Source: Alphaproteobacteria bacterium (GTDB lineage Bacteria; Pseudomonadota; Alphaproteobacteria; Rhodobacterales; Rhodobacteraceae). Taken from it: 8,296 bases of DNA. Below, in pieces: positions 1 to 6,771 of this stretch. Position numbers and translations under genes: made by a program. The stretch lies in contig JAJRRX010000216.1 in assembly GCA_024279075.1 (NCBI GenBank), forward strand, positions 1 through 8,296, written 5' to 3'. Numbering within the stretch: position 1 is the stretch's first letter; the number at the start of each line of letters is the position of its first letter. Below the pieces are notes generated by a model. That model had not been told where the DNA came from. It ran no database searches and saw only the letters and a list, made by a program, of their open reading frames with translations.

Positions 1-54
1 AGCGCGTAGTGAATTTGCGTTAGAATAGGTCAAGTTGAGCGGTTTCGCTACTGT

Positions 55-1458
55 TCAATAGCCAAAAGGCTGGTTTTCCCCCAAAGGCGCGCGGGCTTGG
101 GCAAGGCTTACTTCCAATGTTTCGCGTGGCCAGATCACCTCGACAATGGCGCCGGTTGGCCGCGCCATCTCCACCGGCACATCGCTTTCATCCCATTCCG
201 AGCCATTGGCAAAGGTCAGCTGCGCGCCGGTGCGCTCAAGCAGGGTTTTGGCAATAAAAAGCCCTAGCCCCATGCCCTCATAGCCCGGGCGGTTTGGGTC
301 CACATAACCGCGTTTGCGCATAAAAGGATCGCCGATGCGGCCAATTATATGCGCCGGATAGCCGGGGCCGTCATCGCCGACATGCACCTTGAGGTGGGCT
401 TTATCCCAAGCAATATCGACCCAAACTGTGCTGGTGGAAAAATCCACCGCGTTTTGGATCAGGTTGCGCAGCCCGTGGATGATCTCGCTTTGCCGCGCCA
501 CCAGCATGTGGTCAGCGCCCGGGCCATCATTTATCCGGCCATTTATACGCGGGATAATGCGTTTGCCACGGTCCAAGTGTGGCTCCATCGCTTCTTGCAC
601 AAGGGCCGATATTGGCGCAATCTGCATTAGGGTGTCATCTTTGCCCGAGCGGCCCATTTCGTGCAATATATCGCGGCAGCGGTTGGCTTGTTCGCGGATA
701 AGCTCGACATCTTCCAGCAATTCGGGTTGGCCTTCCAGCTCATCCGCCAGCTCGGTGCTGACCATTTTAATGGTGGCCAAAGGTGTGCCAAGCTCATGCG
801 CCGCTGCTGCTACCACGCCGCCAAGCGCGGTGAGCCGCTGCTCGCGCCCCAGCGCCGTTTGCGTGGCTGCCAAGGCTTGAGACATGGAAAAAACCTCGAC
901 CATGATTTTGCGGGAATACAAAGCCAGAAACCCTACCGAGGTAATCAGCGCCACCCAGAAGCCATCGGCCAATATCGGCGGGGCTTGCAGCACCTCGCCA
1001 CTGAGCATTTGCATGGGCGCAGGGTAAACCCGCAGTGCAGAAATAAACCCCACCGCCACTAAGCCGAGCAGAATGGTGGCGCGCAGGTTCAAAGCGGTAG
1101 ACGCCATAACAACCGGCGTGAGCAAAAGCACCGCAAAAGGGTTCATCAGCCCGCCGGTGAGCGCCAAAAGCGCAGCTAGCTGCGTGAGGTCAAACAAAAA
1201 TGTCAAAAGCGCGGCGCGTTCGCTCAAACGGCGGTTTTCGGGGAAAACAACAGTGGCCACGATGTTAAATGCCACCGCAATGCCGATCACGGTGGCTGCG
1301 AGGTCCACCCGAATATCAACCTGCATCACCTTAACCGCAATCCAAAGCGCGGTGGATTGCCCGGCAATGGTCATCCAGCGCAGCATTACCAATGTGCGCA
1401 GCCGCACCCAGCTAAACCGCGCCTCGTTTGAGAGGATATTTGTGTTTGGGTCTGCCAT
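55..1458 (-). CDS. regB: RegB/PrrB/ActS-type redox sensor histidine kinase
   Basis: Inner-membrane sensor kinase that in related bacteria phosphorylates the response regulator RegA/PrrA when the respiratory chain becomes reduced. Numbering is from an upstream GTG at 1473. The N-terminal half has about six hydrophobic segments (roughly residues 30-190) with GGLMNPF at 107-113, the family's quinone-binding GGxxNPF motif. The H-box AAAAHELGTPLATI carries His226. Cys266 in RCRDIL lies exactly 40 residues later, the same spacing as phospho-acceptor His225 and redox-active Cys265 of Rhodobacter capsulatus RegB. The N box (RNLIQNAVDFS, 336-346), G1 (DDGPGYP) and G2 (GMGLGLFIAK) complete an intact ATPase domain. 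I prefer ATG 1458 (467 aa) because AAGGG lies just before it, although the spacing is short. The GTG (472 aa) has no ribosome-binding site. Known family members are about 460 aa. It is divergent from xth; senC and regA, its usual neighbours, are not seen. Confidence 0.93.
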   Translation of the reverse strand: MADPNTNILSNEARFSWVRLRTLVMLRWMTIAGQSTALWIAVKVMQVDIRVDLAATVIGIAVAFNIVATVVFPENRRLSERAALLTFLFDLTQLAALLALTGGLMNPFAVLLLTPVVMASTALNLRATILLGLVAVGFISALRVYPAPMQMLSGEVLQAPPILADGFWVALITSVGFLALYSRKIMVEVFSMSQALAATQTALGREQRLTALGGVVAAAAHELGTPLATIKMVSTELADELEGQPELLEDVELIREQANRCRDILHEMGRSGKDDTLMQIAPISALVQEAMEPHLDRGKRIIPRINGRINDGPGADHMLVARQSEIIHGLRNLIQNAVDFSTSTVWVDIAWDKAHLKVHVGDDGPGYPAHIIGRIGDPFMRKRGYVDPNRPGYEGMGLGLFIAKTLLERTGAQLTFANGSEWDESDVPVEMARPTGAIVEVIWPRETLEVSLAQARAPLGENQPFGY

Positions 1459-1478
1459 GCCCTTGCATAGCACGCGGT

Positions 1479-1516
1479 GGGTAAAAGCAACAAGCAGGCA
1501 AATATGCCGTTTACCC
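1479..1516. promoter_or_regulatory. Divergent regB/xth intergenic region with a 7-bp dyad
   Basis: The gap between the divergent regB and xth starts (1459-1566) must hold both promoters. It contains GGGTAAA at 1479-1485 and its exact inverse TTTACCC at 1510-1516, separated by 24 bp. AAAAGC at 1483-1488 also has an inverse, GCTTTT, at 1524-1529. No convincing -35/-10 pair could be picked by eye. The dyad may be an operator or chance. The xth ribosome-binding site AAGGA (1556-1560) sits at the right end of the gap. Confidence 0.2.
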
Positions 1517-1566
1517 GTGGCAGGCTTTTGGCGTAACCTAGCGGACGACCATCAAAAGGACAGCCC

Positions 1567-2352
1567 ATGCCCATTACCATTTGCACTTGGAATATCAATT
1601 CAATCCGCCTGCGGGAGGAGATTGTTCTGAAGCTTTTGCGCGAGGAAACCCCCGATGTGCTTTGCCTGCAAGAGTGCAAATCGCTGTTGGAACTTATGCC
1701 AACAGAGGGCTTTGCCGAGTTGGGCTATAGCCTGATTGGCCGTGGGCAAAAGGGCTATAACGGGGTGGCGATCCTCTCGAAACTGCCGATGGAAGATGCT
1801 GGTAGTCGTGATTTTTGCGGCAAAGGCGATGCGCGCCATGTGGCGGGGCGCCTAAATAACGGTATGACCATCCATAACTTTTATGTGCCCGCGGGCGGGG
1901 ATAAACCTGACCGTGAGATCAACGAGAAATTCGGCCATAAGCTCGATTTTCTCACCGAAATGCAGGATTGGTTTGCAGCCAAAACCCCACAAAAAGCGGT
2001 GCTGGTGGGGGATCTGAATATCGCGCCGCTGGAAGATGACGTTTGGTCTCATAAGCAGCTTCTCAAAATCGTGTCACACACACCGATTGAGGTGGAGCAT
2101 TTGAATAATGTTATGAAAACAGGTGCTTGGGTGGATATTACGCGCCAAGATATCCCCGAAGGTAAGCTTTATAGCTGGTGGTCCTACCGCGCTAAGGATT
2201 GGGATAAAGCCGATAAAGGCCGCAGGTTGGACCATATCTGGGCGACAGCAGATATTGCCCCCAAAGCCCATTCCAGCCGTATCCTGCGCGCCCCGCGCGG
2301 CTGGGAGCGCCCGAGCGACCACGCGCCGACATTCGCCAGCTTCGACCTATGA
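1567..2352 (+). CDS. xth: Exodeoxyribonuclease III (AP endonuclease, EEP family)
   Basis: Cytoplasmic base-excision-repair enzyme: it nicks DNA 5' to abasic sites and has 3'-5' exonuclease and 3'-phosphatase activity, using Mg2+. The 261-aa protein has the usual length and the full exonuclease-endonuclease-phosphatase signature: N9 in TWNINSIR, the metal ligand E36 in LQECK, YNGVAILSK (64-72), Y106 in the NFYVPAGGD strand, D149 and N151 in GDLNIAP, YSWWSYR (202-208), D222 in RLDHIW, and the terminal S250-D251-H252-A-P motif with the catalytic Asp-His pair. The start is supported by AAGGA at 1556-1560, six bases before ATG. It is the first gene of a two-gene unit; its stop overlaps the start of the crotonase gene in ATGA. 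The alphaproteobacterial genes of this family are often labelled xthA; nothing here looks broken. Confidence 0.95.
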   Translation: MPITICTWNINSIRLREEIVLKLLREETPDVLCLQECKSLLELMPTEGFAELGYSLIGRGQKGYNGVAILSKLPMEDAGSRDFCGKGDARHVAGRLNNGMTIHNFYVPAGGDKPDREINEKFGHKLDFLTEMQDWFAAKTPQKAVLVGDLNIAPLEDDVWSHKQLLKIVSHTPIEVEHLNNVMKTGAWVDITRQDIPEGKLYSWWSYRAKDWDKADKGRRLDHIWATADIAPKAHSSRILRAPRGWERPSDHAPTFASFDL

Positions 2353-3092
2353 TCAAGGCCACGCTTGAAGGCCATATCGGTCGCATCACTCTTTGCCGCC
2401 CCGAGGCGCATAACGCGCTGACCAAAGCGGCGATGGGCGAGATGCAGGCGGCGCTTGAAGGCTGGGCTGAAAGTAACATCCGCGCCGTGATCATCACCGG
2501 AGAAGGCCGCAGTTTTTGCGCAGGAGCCTCGCTGGACGAGCTTGGCGATGGCGACTGGGATAACAACCCCCTCACCCCGCTTTGCGCGGCTGTTGAGGGC
2601 TTCAAGGCCCCCGTGATCGCCGCGCTTAATGGCGGGGTGTTTGGTGGTGGGGTTGATCTCGCCCTCGCCTGTGATTTTCGCATCGGGGTGCAGAGTCTGA
2701 AAATGTTCGTGCCCCCTGCAAAGCTCGGCATTCATTATGAGCCAGAGGGCATTGCCCGCGCCGTGCAACGCTTGGGCGCCCAAATGGCGCGGCGGGTGTT
2801 TCTAATGGCCGAAAAATTCGAGGCCGAAGCCCTGCTGACCCACGGCTTTCTGGATGAACTGCACCCGCCCGAGGCGCTGGCAGCGCGCGCCGAGGAACTG
2901 GCAGAAACCCTTGCCGCCCTCGCGCCAATGGCCGTGCAAGGTATGAAACAAACCATTCTGGAAACCAGCCAAAACCGGCTAGATATCCCTGCGGCCAAAG
3001 CCCGCGTGAGGGCCTGTTTTGCCTCCGCTGACCACGCCGAAGGCCTAGCCGCCCTGCGCGAAAAACGACCGTCACATTTCACTGGCACGTAG
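2349..3092 (+). CDS. Enoyl-CoA hydratase/isomerase (crotonase) family protein
   Basis: A 247-aa crotonase-fold protein, presumably acting on an acyl-CoA thioester in the cytoplasm. The oxyanion-hole segments are clear: GEGRSFCAGASLDEL (about 51-65) and NGGVFGGGVDLALACDFRIG (about 94-113). The two glutamates that carry out hydration in classical enoyl-CoA hydratase (Glu144 and Glu164 of the rat enzyme) appear replaced. The first position is Asp103 in GGGVD, and the second aligns with Ala124 in PPAKLGIHYEPEG. It therefore may be an isomerase, hydrolase or other crotonase rather than a simple hydratase, so I give no gene symbol. The C-terminal EGLAALREKRPSHFTG tail is typical of the family. ATG overlaps the xth stop by four bases and has no ribosome-binding site of its own, suggesting translational coupling. 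Its own stop TAG lies inside the inverted repeat at 3089-3179. Substrate cannot be told; the link to xth appears positional only. Confidence 0.88.
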   Translation: MIKATLEGHIGRITLCRPEAHNALTKAAMGEMQAALEGWAESNIRAVIITGEGRSFCAGASLDELGDGDWDNNPLTPLCAAVEGFKAPVIAALNGGVFGGGVDLALACDFRIGVQSLKMFVPPAKLGIHYEPEGIARAVQRLGAQMARRVFLMAEKFEAEALLTHGFLDELHPPEALAARAEELAETLAALAPMAVQGMKQTILETSQNRLDIPAAKARVRACFASADHAEGLAALREKRPSHFTGT

Positions 3093-3179
3093 GGTGCTGT
3101 GCTTTGCACGCACCTTTTGCGCAATGGTGCGTACAGAACACAGCACCCTATGGAATATTCCGATGTGTGCTCACCCTAC
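3089..3179. repeat. 91-bp nested inverted-repeat element (REP/MITE-like) between convergent genes
   Basis: The element is bounded by a perfect 8-bp inverted pair, GTAGGGTG at 3089-3096 and CACCCTAC at 3172-3179. A third, internal copy, CACCCTA (3144-3150), closes a longer hairpin. The crotonase stop TAG (3090-3092) is inside the left end, and the soxG stop (3171-3173, TGA on the minus strand) overlaps the right end. A separate 10-bp palindrome GGAATATTCC lies at 3152-3161. GTAG at the tip of a GC-rich hairpin is a known hallmark of REP sequences mobilised by RAYT (Y1 tyrosine) transposases. Calling this REP-like is inference, since only one copy is in the window. Confidence 0.55.
3090..3150. 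terminator. Probable bidirectional terminator hairpin
   Basis: TAGGGTGCTGTG (3090-3101) and CACAGCACCCTA (3139-3150) form a perfect 12-bp stem. It continues through a few mismatches to ACGCACC (3108-3114) with GGTGCGT (3126-3132), and the loop (3115-3125) contains the palindrome TTGCGCAA. The hairpin lies between convergent genes and would fold in either transcript, so it probably ends both the xth-crotonase and sox messages. No U-run follows the plus-strand stem (TGGAATATT), so it is not a textbook intrinsic terminator. It may act with Rho or as an RNA-stabilising 3' end. Confidence 0.5.
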
Positions 3180-3725
3180 CAACCCCCGCGCCGCAACGCT
3201 TTTCATCGCCATCGCAATCCGTGCCACTGCACTGCCCGCATAGCTGCGCGGTAGCATCAGCTCAACACCGCCCTCAACCACAATCATCGTTGCAGGAATG
3301 CCTGCCAAATCCGTGTGTGCCACCTGCCCAACCGGCATGGTTGCAACATCCACTTCCACCAGCCGCGCCAGCACGTCTGCCCCGCCCATAAGTCGCAAAC
3401 GGCCAAAAGCGTCAGACATATCTGCGGTGGCGGCCATGCCCGCAAGTTTAGGTGCATCCAGCCTGCCAAACACCAGCCATTGCCCCGGCGCGCGCCAGTA
3501 GGCTTTGGCTTTAGGGCTTTCTCCGCACTGCCCCGCAGGTGGTAAAACCATCCCGATATCGGCCTTAAGCACATCTGCCACCGCCATCATTTGGCCTTTA
3601 AAAGGCGCAACCAAAGTGATCTCGGGAAGGTCCACTGCTTCCAGCCGCACGGCCCCGATGGTCAGCGGCAGGCCGGTGAAAATATGTTGAGCTTCAAGCA
3701 CGGAGTCGCTCTCCCTTTGGGTCAT
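3171..3725 (-). CDS. soxG: Sarcosine oxidase gamma subunit
   Basis: The smallest folate-fold subunit of heterotetrameric sarcosine oxidase. It packs against SoxA and is related to part of the GcvT-like fold, without a known catalytic site of its own. From ATG 3725 it is 184 aa, within the family's usual range. Seen in the sequence: an N-terminal segment IGAVRLEAVDLPEITLVAP, the QWLVFG strand, a middle AATADMSDAFGRLRLMGGADVLARLVEVD segment, and a C-terminal VEGGVELMLPRSYAGSAVARIAMA segment, a pattern I recognise from SoxG proteins. The frame is open to a GTG at 3749 (192 aa). Neither start has a clear ribosome-binding site; I prefer ATG. Either way the start lies inside the soxA 3' end (32 or 56 nt overlap), so translation is probably coupled to soxA. 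It is the last gene of the operon, and its stop lies in the inverted-repeat element. Confidence 0.9.
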   Translation of the reverse strand: MTQRESDSVLEAQHIFTGLPLTIGAVRLEAVDLPEITLVAPFKGQMMAVADVLKADIGMVLPPAGQCGESPKAKAYWRAPGQWLVFGRLDAPKLAGMAATADMSDAFGRLRLMGGADVLARLVEVDVATMPVGQVAHTDLAGIPATMIVVEGGVELMLPRSYAGSAVARIAMAMKSVAARGLVG

Positions 3726-6543
3726 AAAACACCGGCGGGCCAATTTCACAAACAGCTGAAATCCCGCTCACGGCATCGACCATACGCACGGTTTCCCCCT
3801 GCCGCGCCCGCCCGCTTTCCAGCAGCGCCAGCGCTACCATATGGCCCAATGTGGGGGAAAATACCGCCGAAGTAATATGCCCGACCACATTATCCGCGCC
3901 AAACTCGCCCTTCACCAACAAAGCCCCGCCAACCAGCGCTTTTGCAGTGCCAGTAGTTACCAGCCCCACCAGTTCAGGCCCGCGCAACCCTTCACGCATA
4001 GCCATCTCGCGCCCGATAAAATCCTTATCCGGCGTTGGGAAGCCAAGATCAAAGTGGCTGGCCCGCCCGTCTATCTCCGCATGGGTGAGGTAACCCTTTT
4101 CCACCCGCATTACGTTCAGCGCCTCGATGCCATAAAGCCCGCCACCTAGCGCCTCTGCCTTTTCCAGCAGCCACTCCATTAGCGCCGCGCCATAGCGCGC
4201 AGGCACCGCGATTTCAAACCCGGCCTCGCCACAGTAAGACACGCCAAACACCCGCGCTTGCACGCCTTCCATGTCCATCGCATGAAAACGCATAAAGGCT
4301 GGCCCCGCCAACACCTCATGCGCCTTTGGCCCATGCACCGCCACCTGCGCCCAATGCTCGCTCACGTCAATGATCTGCACATCCAGCTCGGGCCAGCGCA
4401 CCACCGCGCAGAACTCTAGGTGGCTTAGCACCTCGGCGCTCGCGCCCGTGGTCGGGTGCAGCAGGAAGTTATCCTCGCCCAGCCGCACCACCGTGCCGTC
4501 ATCCATCACAAAACCATCGTTGCGCAGCATCAGCCCATAGCGGATGTGGCCCGCTTTCAGCTTTTTCATCGGCGTCAGGAAAATGCGGTTGAGGAATTCG
4601 GCGGCGTCCGGCCCCTGCACCTCGATTTTCCCGAGGGTGGAAACCTCGGTCACCCCCACCGCCTCGCGCACCATCATCACCTCACGGTCACAGCTTTGCC
4701 GCCATGTGCGCTCAGCGCCTTGCTTAAAGAGCGAAGGCCGCTGCCAGAGGCCCATTTCAACCCAATTCGCGCCGTGATCGCGGGCGAACCCATCCCCCGG
4801 CATCAGCCGCTCAGGCATAAAATCCGCGCCCACATGTGCCCCACCCAGTGCGCCCATTTGCACAGGCGTATAAGGCGGGCGAAACATCGTGGTGCCGGTT
4901 TCGGGAATGCCCTGCCCTGTAAGCCCCGCCATAACTGCCAGCGCGCCGATATTGGCAGTTTTGCCTTGGTCGGTGGCCATGCCAAGGGTGGTATAGCGCT
5001 TCATATGCTCGACCGATCGCATGTTTTCCGCGTGGGCTTGCACTATGTCTTTCACCGTCACATCATTCTGGAAATCCAGCCACGCGCGGCCCTTGGCCTG
5101 CACATGCCAGAAGGGCATGATTTTGGTGGGGGTATCCTCTGCCACCGGCGCATCGGCGGGATTTACACCCAGCGCTTGTGCGGCTGCCTTAGCCCCGCTG
5201 GAAAGCGCGGCATGGGTCGAGAATTCTCCGTTGGCCGCGCCCACTGCCTGAAGGTTTGGCACCGCGCCCGCACGCGGCACAAATGCTGCGATATCCGCGT
5301 GCCATTCAGGCCGCGCGCCCATGTGGCAGGTCAGGTGCACGCTTGGGTTCCAGCCGCCCGCCATCGCCAGCCCCTCGGCCTCGATCCACTCGGTATTGCC
5401 ATTAGAGAACCGCACTTCCACGGCCTTCAGGCCCAGCCGTCCACGCGTGTTCACCACCTCTGCCCTCTTGAGCTGGCGGCACAGGGTTTCAGAGGGCGCA
5501 TCGGCGCGGGTGTCAACCAACGTTACCTCAGCCCCTGCTTTCACGAGGTCATGCGCCGTGCGCACGCCTTCATTATTGTTGGCAAACACCACCCAGCGCT
5601 TGGCAGGCAGCACGCCGTATCGGTGAATATATGTGCGCACGGCAGAGGCCAGCATAATGCCGGGGCGGTCATTATTAGGAAAGGCGATGGGGCGCTCATG
5701 AGCGCCGCCTGCTAAAATGGTGTGTTTGGCAACAATGCGCCAAAATATCTGTTGCGGAGCGCCTTTGGCCTCGGGCAAGTGGTCCGCCACCCGCTCCAGC
5801 GCGCCGTAAGTGCCGCCGTCATAAGCCCCCGTGACCGTGGTGCGCTTCATCAGGGTTACGTTAGGCAGGTTGGCGAGTTCTCCGACGACCTTACGCACCC
5901 ATGGGCGCAGGTCTGAGCCATCGCCCCGCAAACGCCCTCCAAGCACAAAATCCTCATCCGCTAGCACCACATGCTTGCCAACCCGTGCGCCAGTGAGCGC
6001 GGCCATCAGCCCCGCAGGGCCAGCGCCAATTACGAGGAGGTCGCAATGTTTCCAAGCCTTATCATAGGTGGCAGGGTCCGCCTCGCCCGAGAGCCGCCCT
6101 AACCCCGCCGCGCGGCGGATGTTCGGCTCCCAAAGGTGGTGCCACGCGCCCCGTGGCCACATGAAGGTTTTGTAGTAAAACCCTGCGCCCAGAAAAGGAT
6201 GGCCGAGGTCTAGTGCTTCTTTGATATCAAACTTCAGGCTCGGCCAGCGGTTCTGGCTTTGGGCCGTTAGCCCCGCAAAAACCTCCTGCGTGGTGGCGCG
6301 GGTGTTGGGCAGGCGGTGCGCCCCCGTGCCAAGCTCGATCAGCGCGTTTGGCTCTTCGGAGCCAGCCGTCAGCACACCGCGCGGGCGGTGGTATTTGAAG
6401 CTGCGCCCCATCAGGCGCACGCCGTTTGCAAGCAGCGCCGAGGCTACGGTGTCGCCGGGATGGGCGCAGTAGCTCTGGCCGTCAAACGTGAAGGGGAGGG
6501 ACCGCGAGCGGTCAATTAGCCCGCCCTTGGGAAGCCTTCTCAT
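3694..6543 (-). CDS. soxA: Sarcosine oxidase alpha subunit
   Basis: Large subunit (949 aa) of cytoplasmic tetrameric sarcosine oxidase. It binds NAD+ and carries the tetrahydrofolate site where the methyl carbon from sarcosine is captured as 5,10-methylene-THF. Domains in order: an N-terminal ferredoxin-like domain without iron-sulfur cysteines (about 1-100, with GRSFKYHRPRGV); a dinucleotide-binding domain starting LLVIGAGPAGLMAAL (about 169-183); a second nucleotide-binding region around WVVFANNNEGVRTA; the linker with AVMAGLTGQGIPETGTTMFR (about 536-555); and a C-terminal GcvT-like folate domain from about 595 on, with STLGKIEVQGPDAAEFLNR, VAVHGPKA and YCGEAGFEI. The start is firm: a perfect AAGGAGG lies 7 nt upstream of ATG, and ATG overlaps the soxD stop in ATGA. 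The protein is slightly shorter than many homologues. No frameshift is seen. Confidence 0.97.
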   Translation of the reverse strand: MRRLPKGGLIDRSRSLPFTFDGQSYCAHPGDTVASALLANGVRLMGRSFKYHRPRGVLTAGSEEPNALIELGTGAHRLPNTRATTQEVFAGLTAQSQNRWPSLKFDIKEALDLGHPFLGAGFYYKTFMWPRGAWHHLWEPNIRRAAGLGRLSGEADPATYDKAWKHCDLLVIGAGPAGLMAALTGARVGKHVVLADEDFVLGGRLRGDGSDLRPWVRKVVGELANLPNVTLMKRTTVTGAYDGGTYGALERVADHLPEAKGAPQQIFWRIVAKHTILAGGAHERPIAFPNNDRPGIMLASAVRTYIHRYGVLPAKRWVVFANNNEGVRTAHDLVKAGAEVTLVDTRADAPSETLCRQLKRAEVVNTRGRLGLKAVEVRFSNGNTEWIEAEGLAMAGGWNPSVHLTCHMGARPEWHADIAAFVPRAGAVPNLQAVGAANGEFSTHAALSSGAKAAAQALGVNPADAPVAEDTPTKIMPFWHVQAKGRAWLDFQNDVTVKDIVQAHAENMRSVEHMKRYTTLGMATDQGKTANIGALAVMAGLTGQGIPETGTTMFRPPYTPVQMGALGGAHVGADFMPERLMPGDGFARDHGANWVEMGLWQRPSLFKQGAERTWRQSCDREVMMVREAVGVTEVSTLGKIEVQGPDAAEFLNRIFLTPMKKLKAGHIRYGLMLRNDGFVMDDGTVVRLGEDNFLLHPTTGASAEVLSHLEFCAVVRWPELDVQIIDVSEHWAQVAVHGPKAHEVLAGPAFMRFHAMDMEGVQARVFGVSYCGEAGFEIAVPARYGAALMEWLLEKAEALGGGLYGIEALNVMRVEKGYLTHAEIDGRASHFDLGFPTPDKDFIGREMAMREGLRGPELVGLVTTGTAKALVGGALLVKGEFGADNVVGHITSAVFSPTLGHMVALALLESGRARQGETVRMVDAVSGISAVCEIGPPVFYDPKGERLRA

Positions 6544-6770
6544 GCGCCCGCCTCCTTGACCGAAATTACTTCATGGGTGGACACATTGCGCACCACCTCC
6601 AGCCATGCGCGGCAGCCCGATATGTGCTGCCACAGCTCGGCGTGTTCTCCCGCCGGATTATCGCGCAAATAGGTGTTGGCGAAATCCTCGCCGCGCGCGG
6701 TTATTGCATCACCATAATAGCTGAATTCGCGGCTGTCTCTCTCTCCGCAATGGGGGCAAGTTATGCGCAT
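6540..6770 (-). CDS. soxD: Sarcosine oxidase delta subunit (zinc-binding)
   Basis: Small structural subunit of the sarcosine oxidase tetramer that holds a zinc ion. The 76-aa protein has Cys5 and Cys8 in ITCPHCGERDSREF, and His49 and Cys53 in LWQHISGCRAWL. These keep the C-x2-C and H-x3-C spacing of the known zinc ligands (Cys6, Cys9, His59, Cys63 in the Corynebacterium enzyme). The conserved YLRDNPAGEHAELW segment confirms the family. It is about 20 residues shorter than the roughly 95-100 aa corynebacterial protein, with the shortening in the middle loop between the two ligand pairs. It starts one base after the soxB stop (TGATATG), with AGGG within the soxB 3' end as a weak ribosome-binding site. 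Its stop overlaps soxA ATG. Confidence 0.95.
   Translation of the reverse strand: MRITCPHCGERDSREFSYYGDAITARGEDFANTYLRDNPAGEHAELWQHISGCRAWLEVVRNVSTHEVISVKEAGA
6551..6557 (-). promoter_or_regulatory. Strong ribosome-binding site for soxA
   Basis: Inside the soxD 3' end, the minus strand reads AAGGAGG followed by a 7-nt spacer and then the soxA ATG. This full anti-Shine-Dalgarno match is the strongest in the operon. It fixes the soxA start and lets SoxA be made efficiently although it is the third gene. Confidence 0.85.
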
Positions 6771-6771
6771 A

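Noticed and set aside
37..50. Possible small terminator hairpin after regB (AGCG/CGCT)
   Set aside because: The stem is only 4 bp with no U-run on the minus strand, too weak to support.
1459..1473. GTG at 1473 as the regB start
   Set aside because: No ribosome-binding site precedes it. ATG 1458 gives a length nearer to known RegB proteins and has AAGGG just upstream, though the GTG cannot be excluded.
2184..3124. Several minus-strand open frames opposite xth and the crotonase gene
   Set aside because: They lie antisense to genes with clear family motifs, overlap one another, and have low-complexity Ala/Arg/Ser-rich translations.
4456..5715. Long plus-strand open frame (419 codons) opposite soxA
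   Set aside because: It is wholly antisense to a well-supported gene, is rich in His, Arg and Pro as expected of a GC-rich antisense frame, and shows no recognisable domain.
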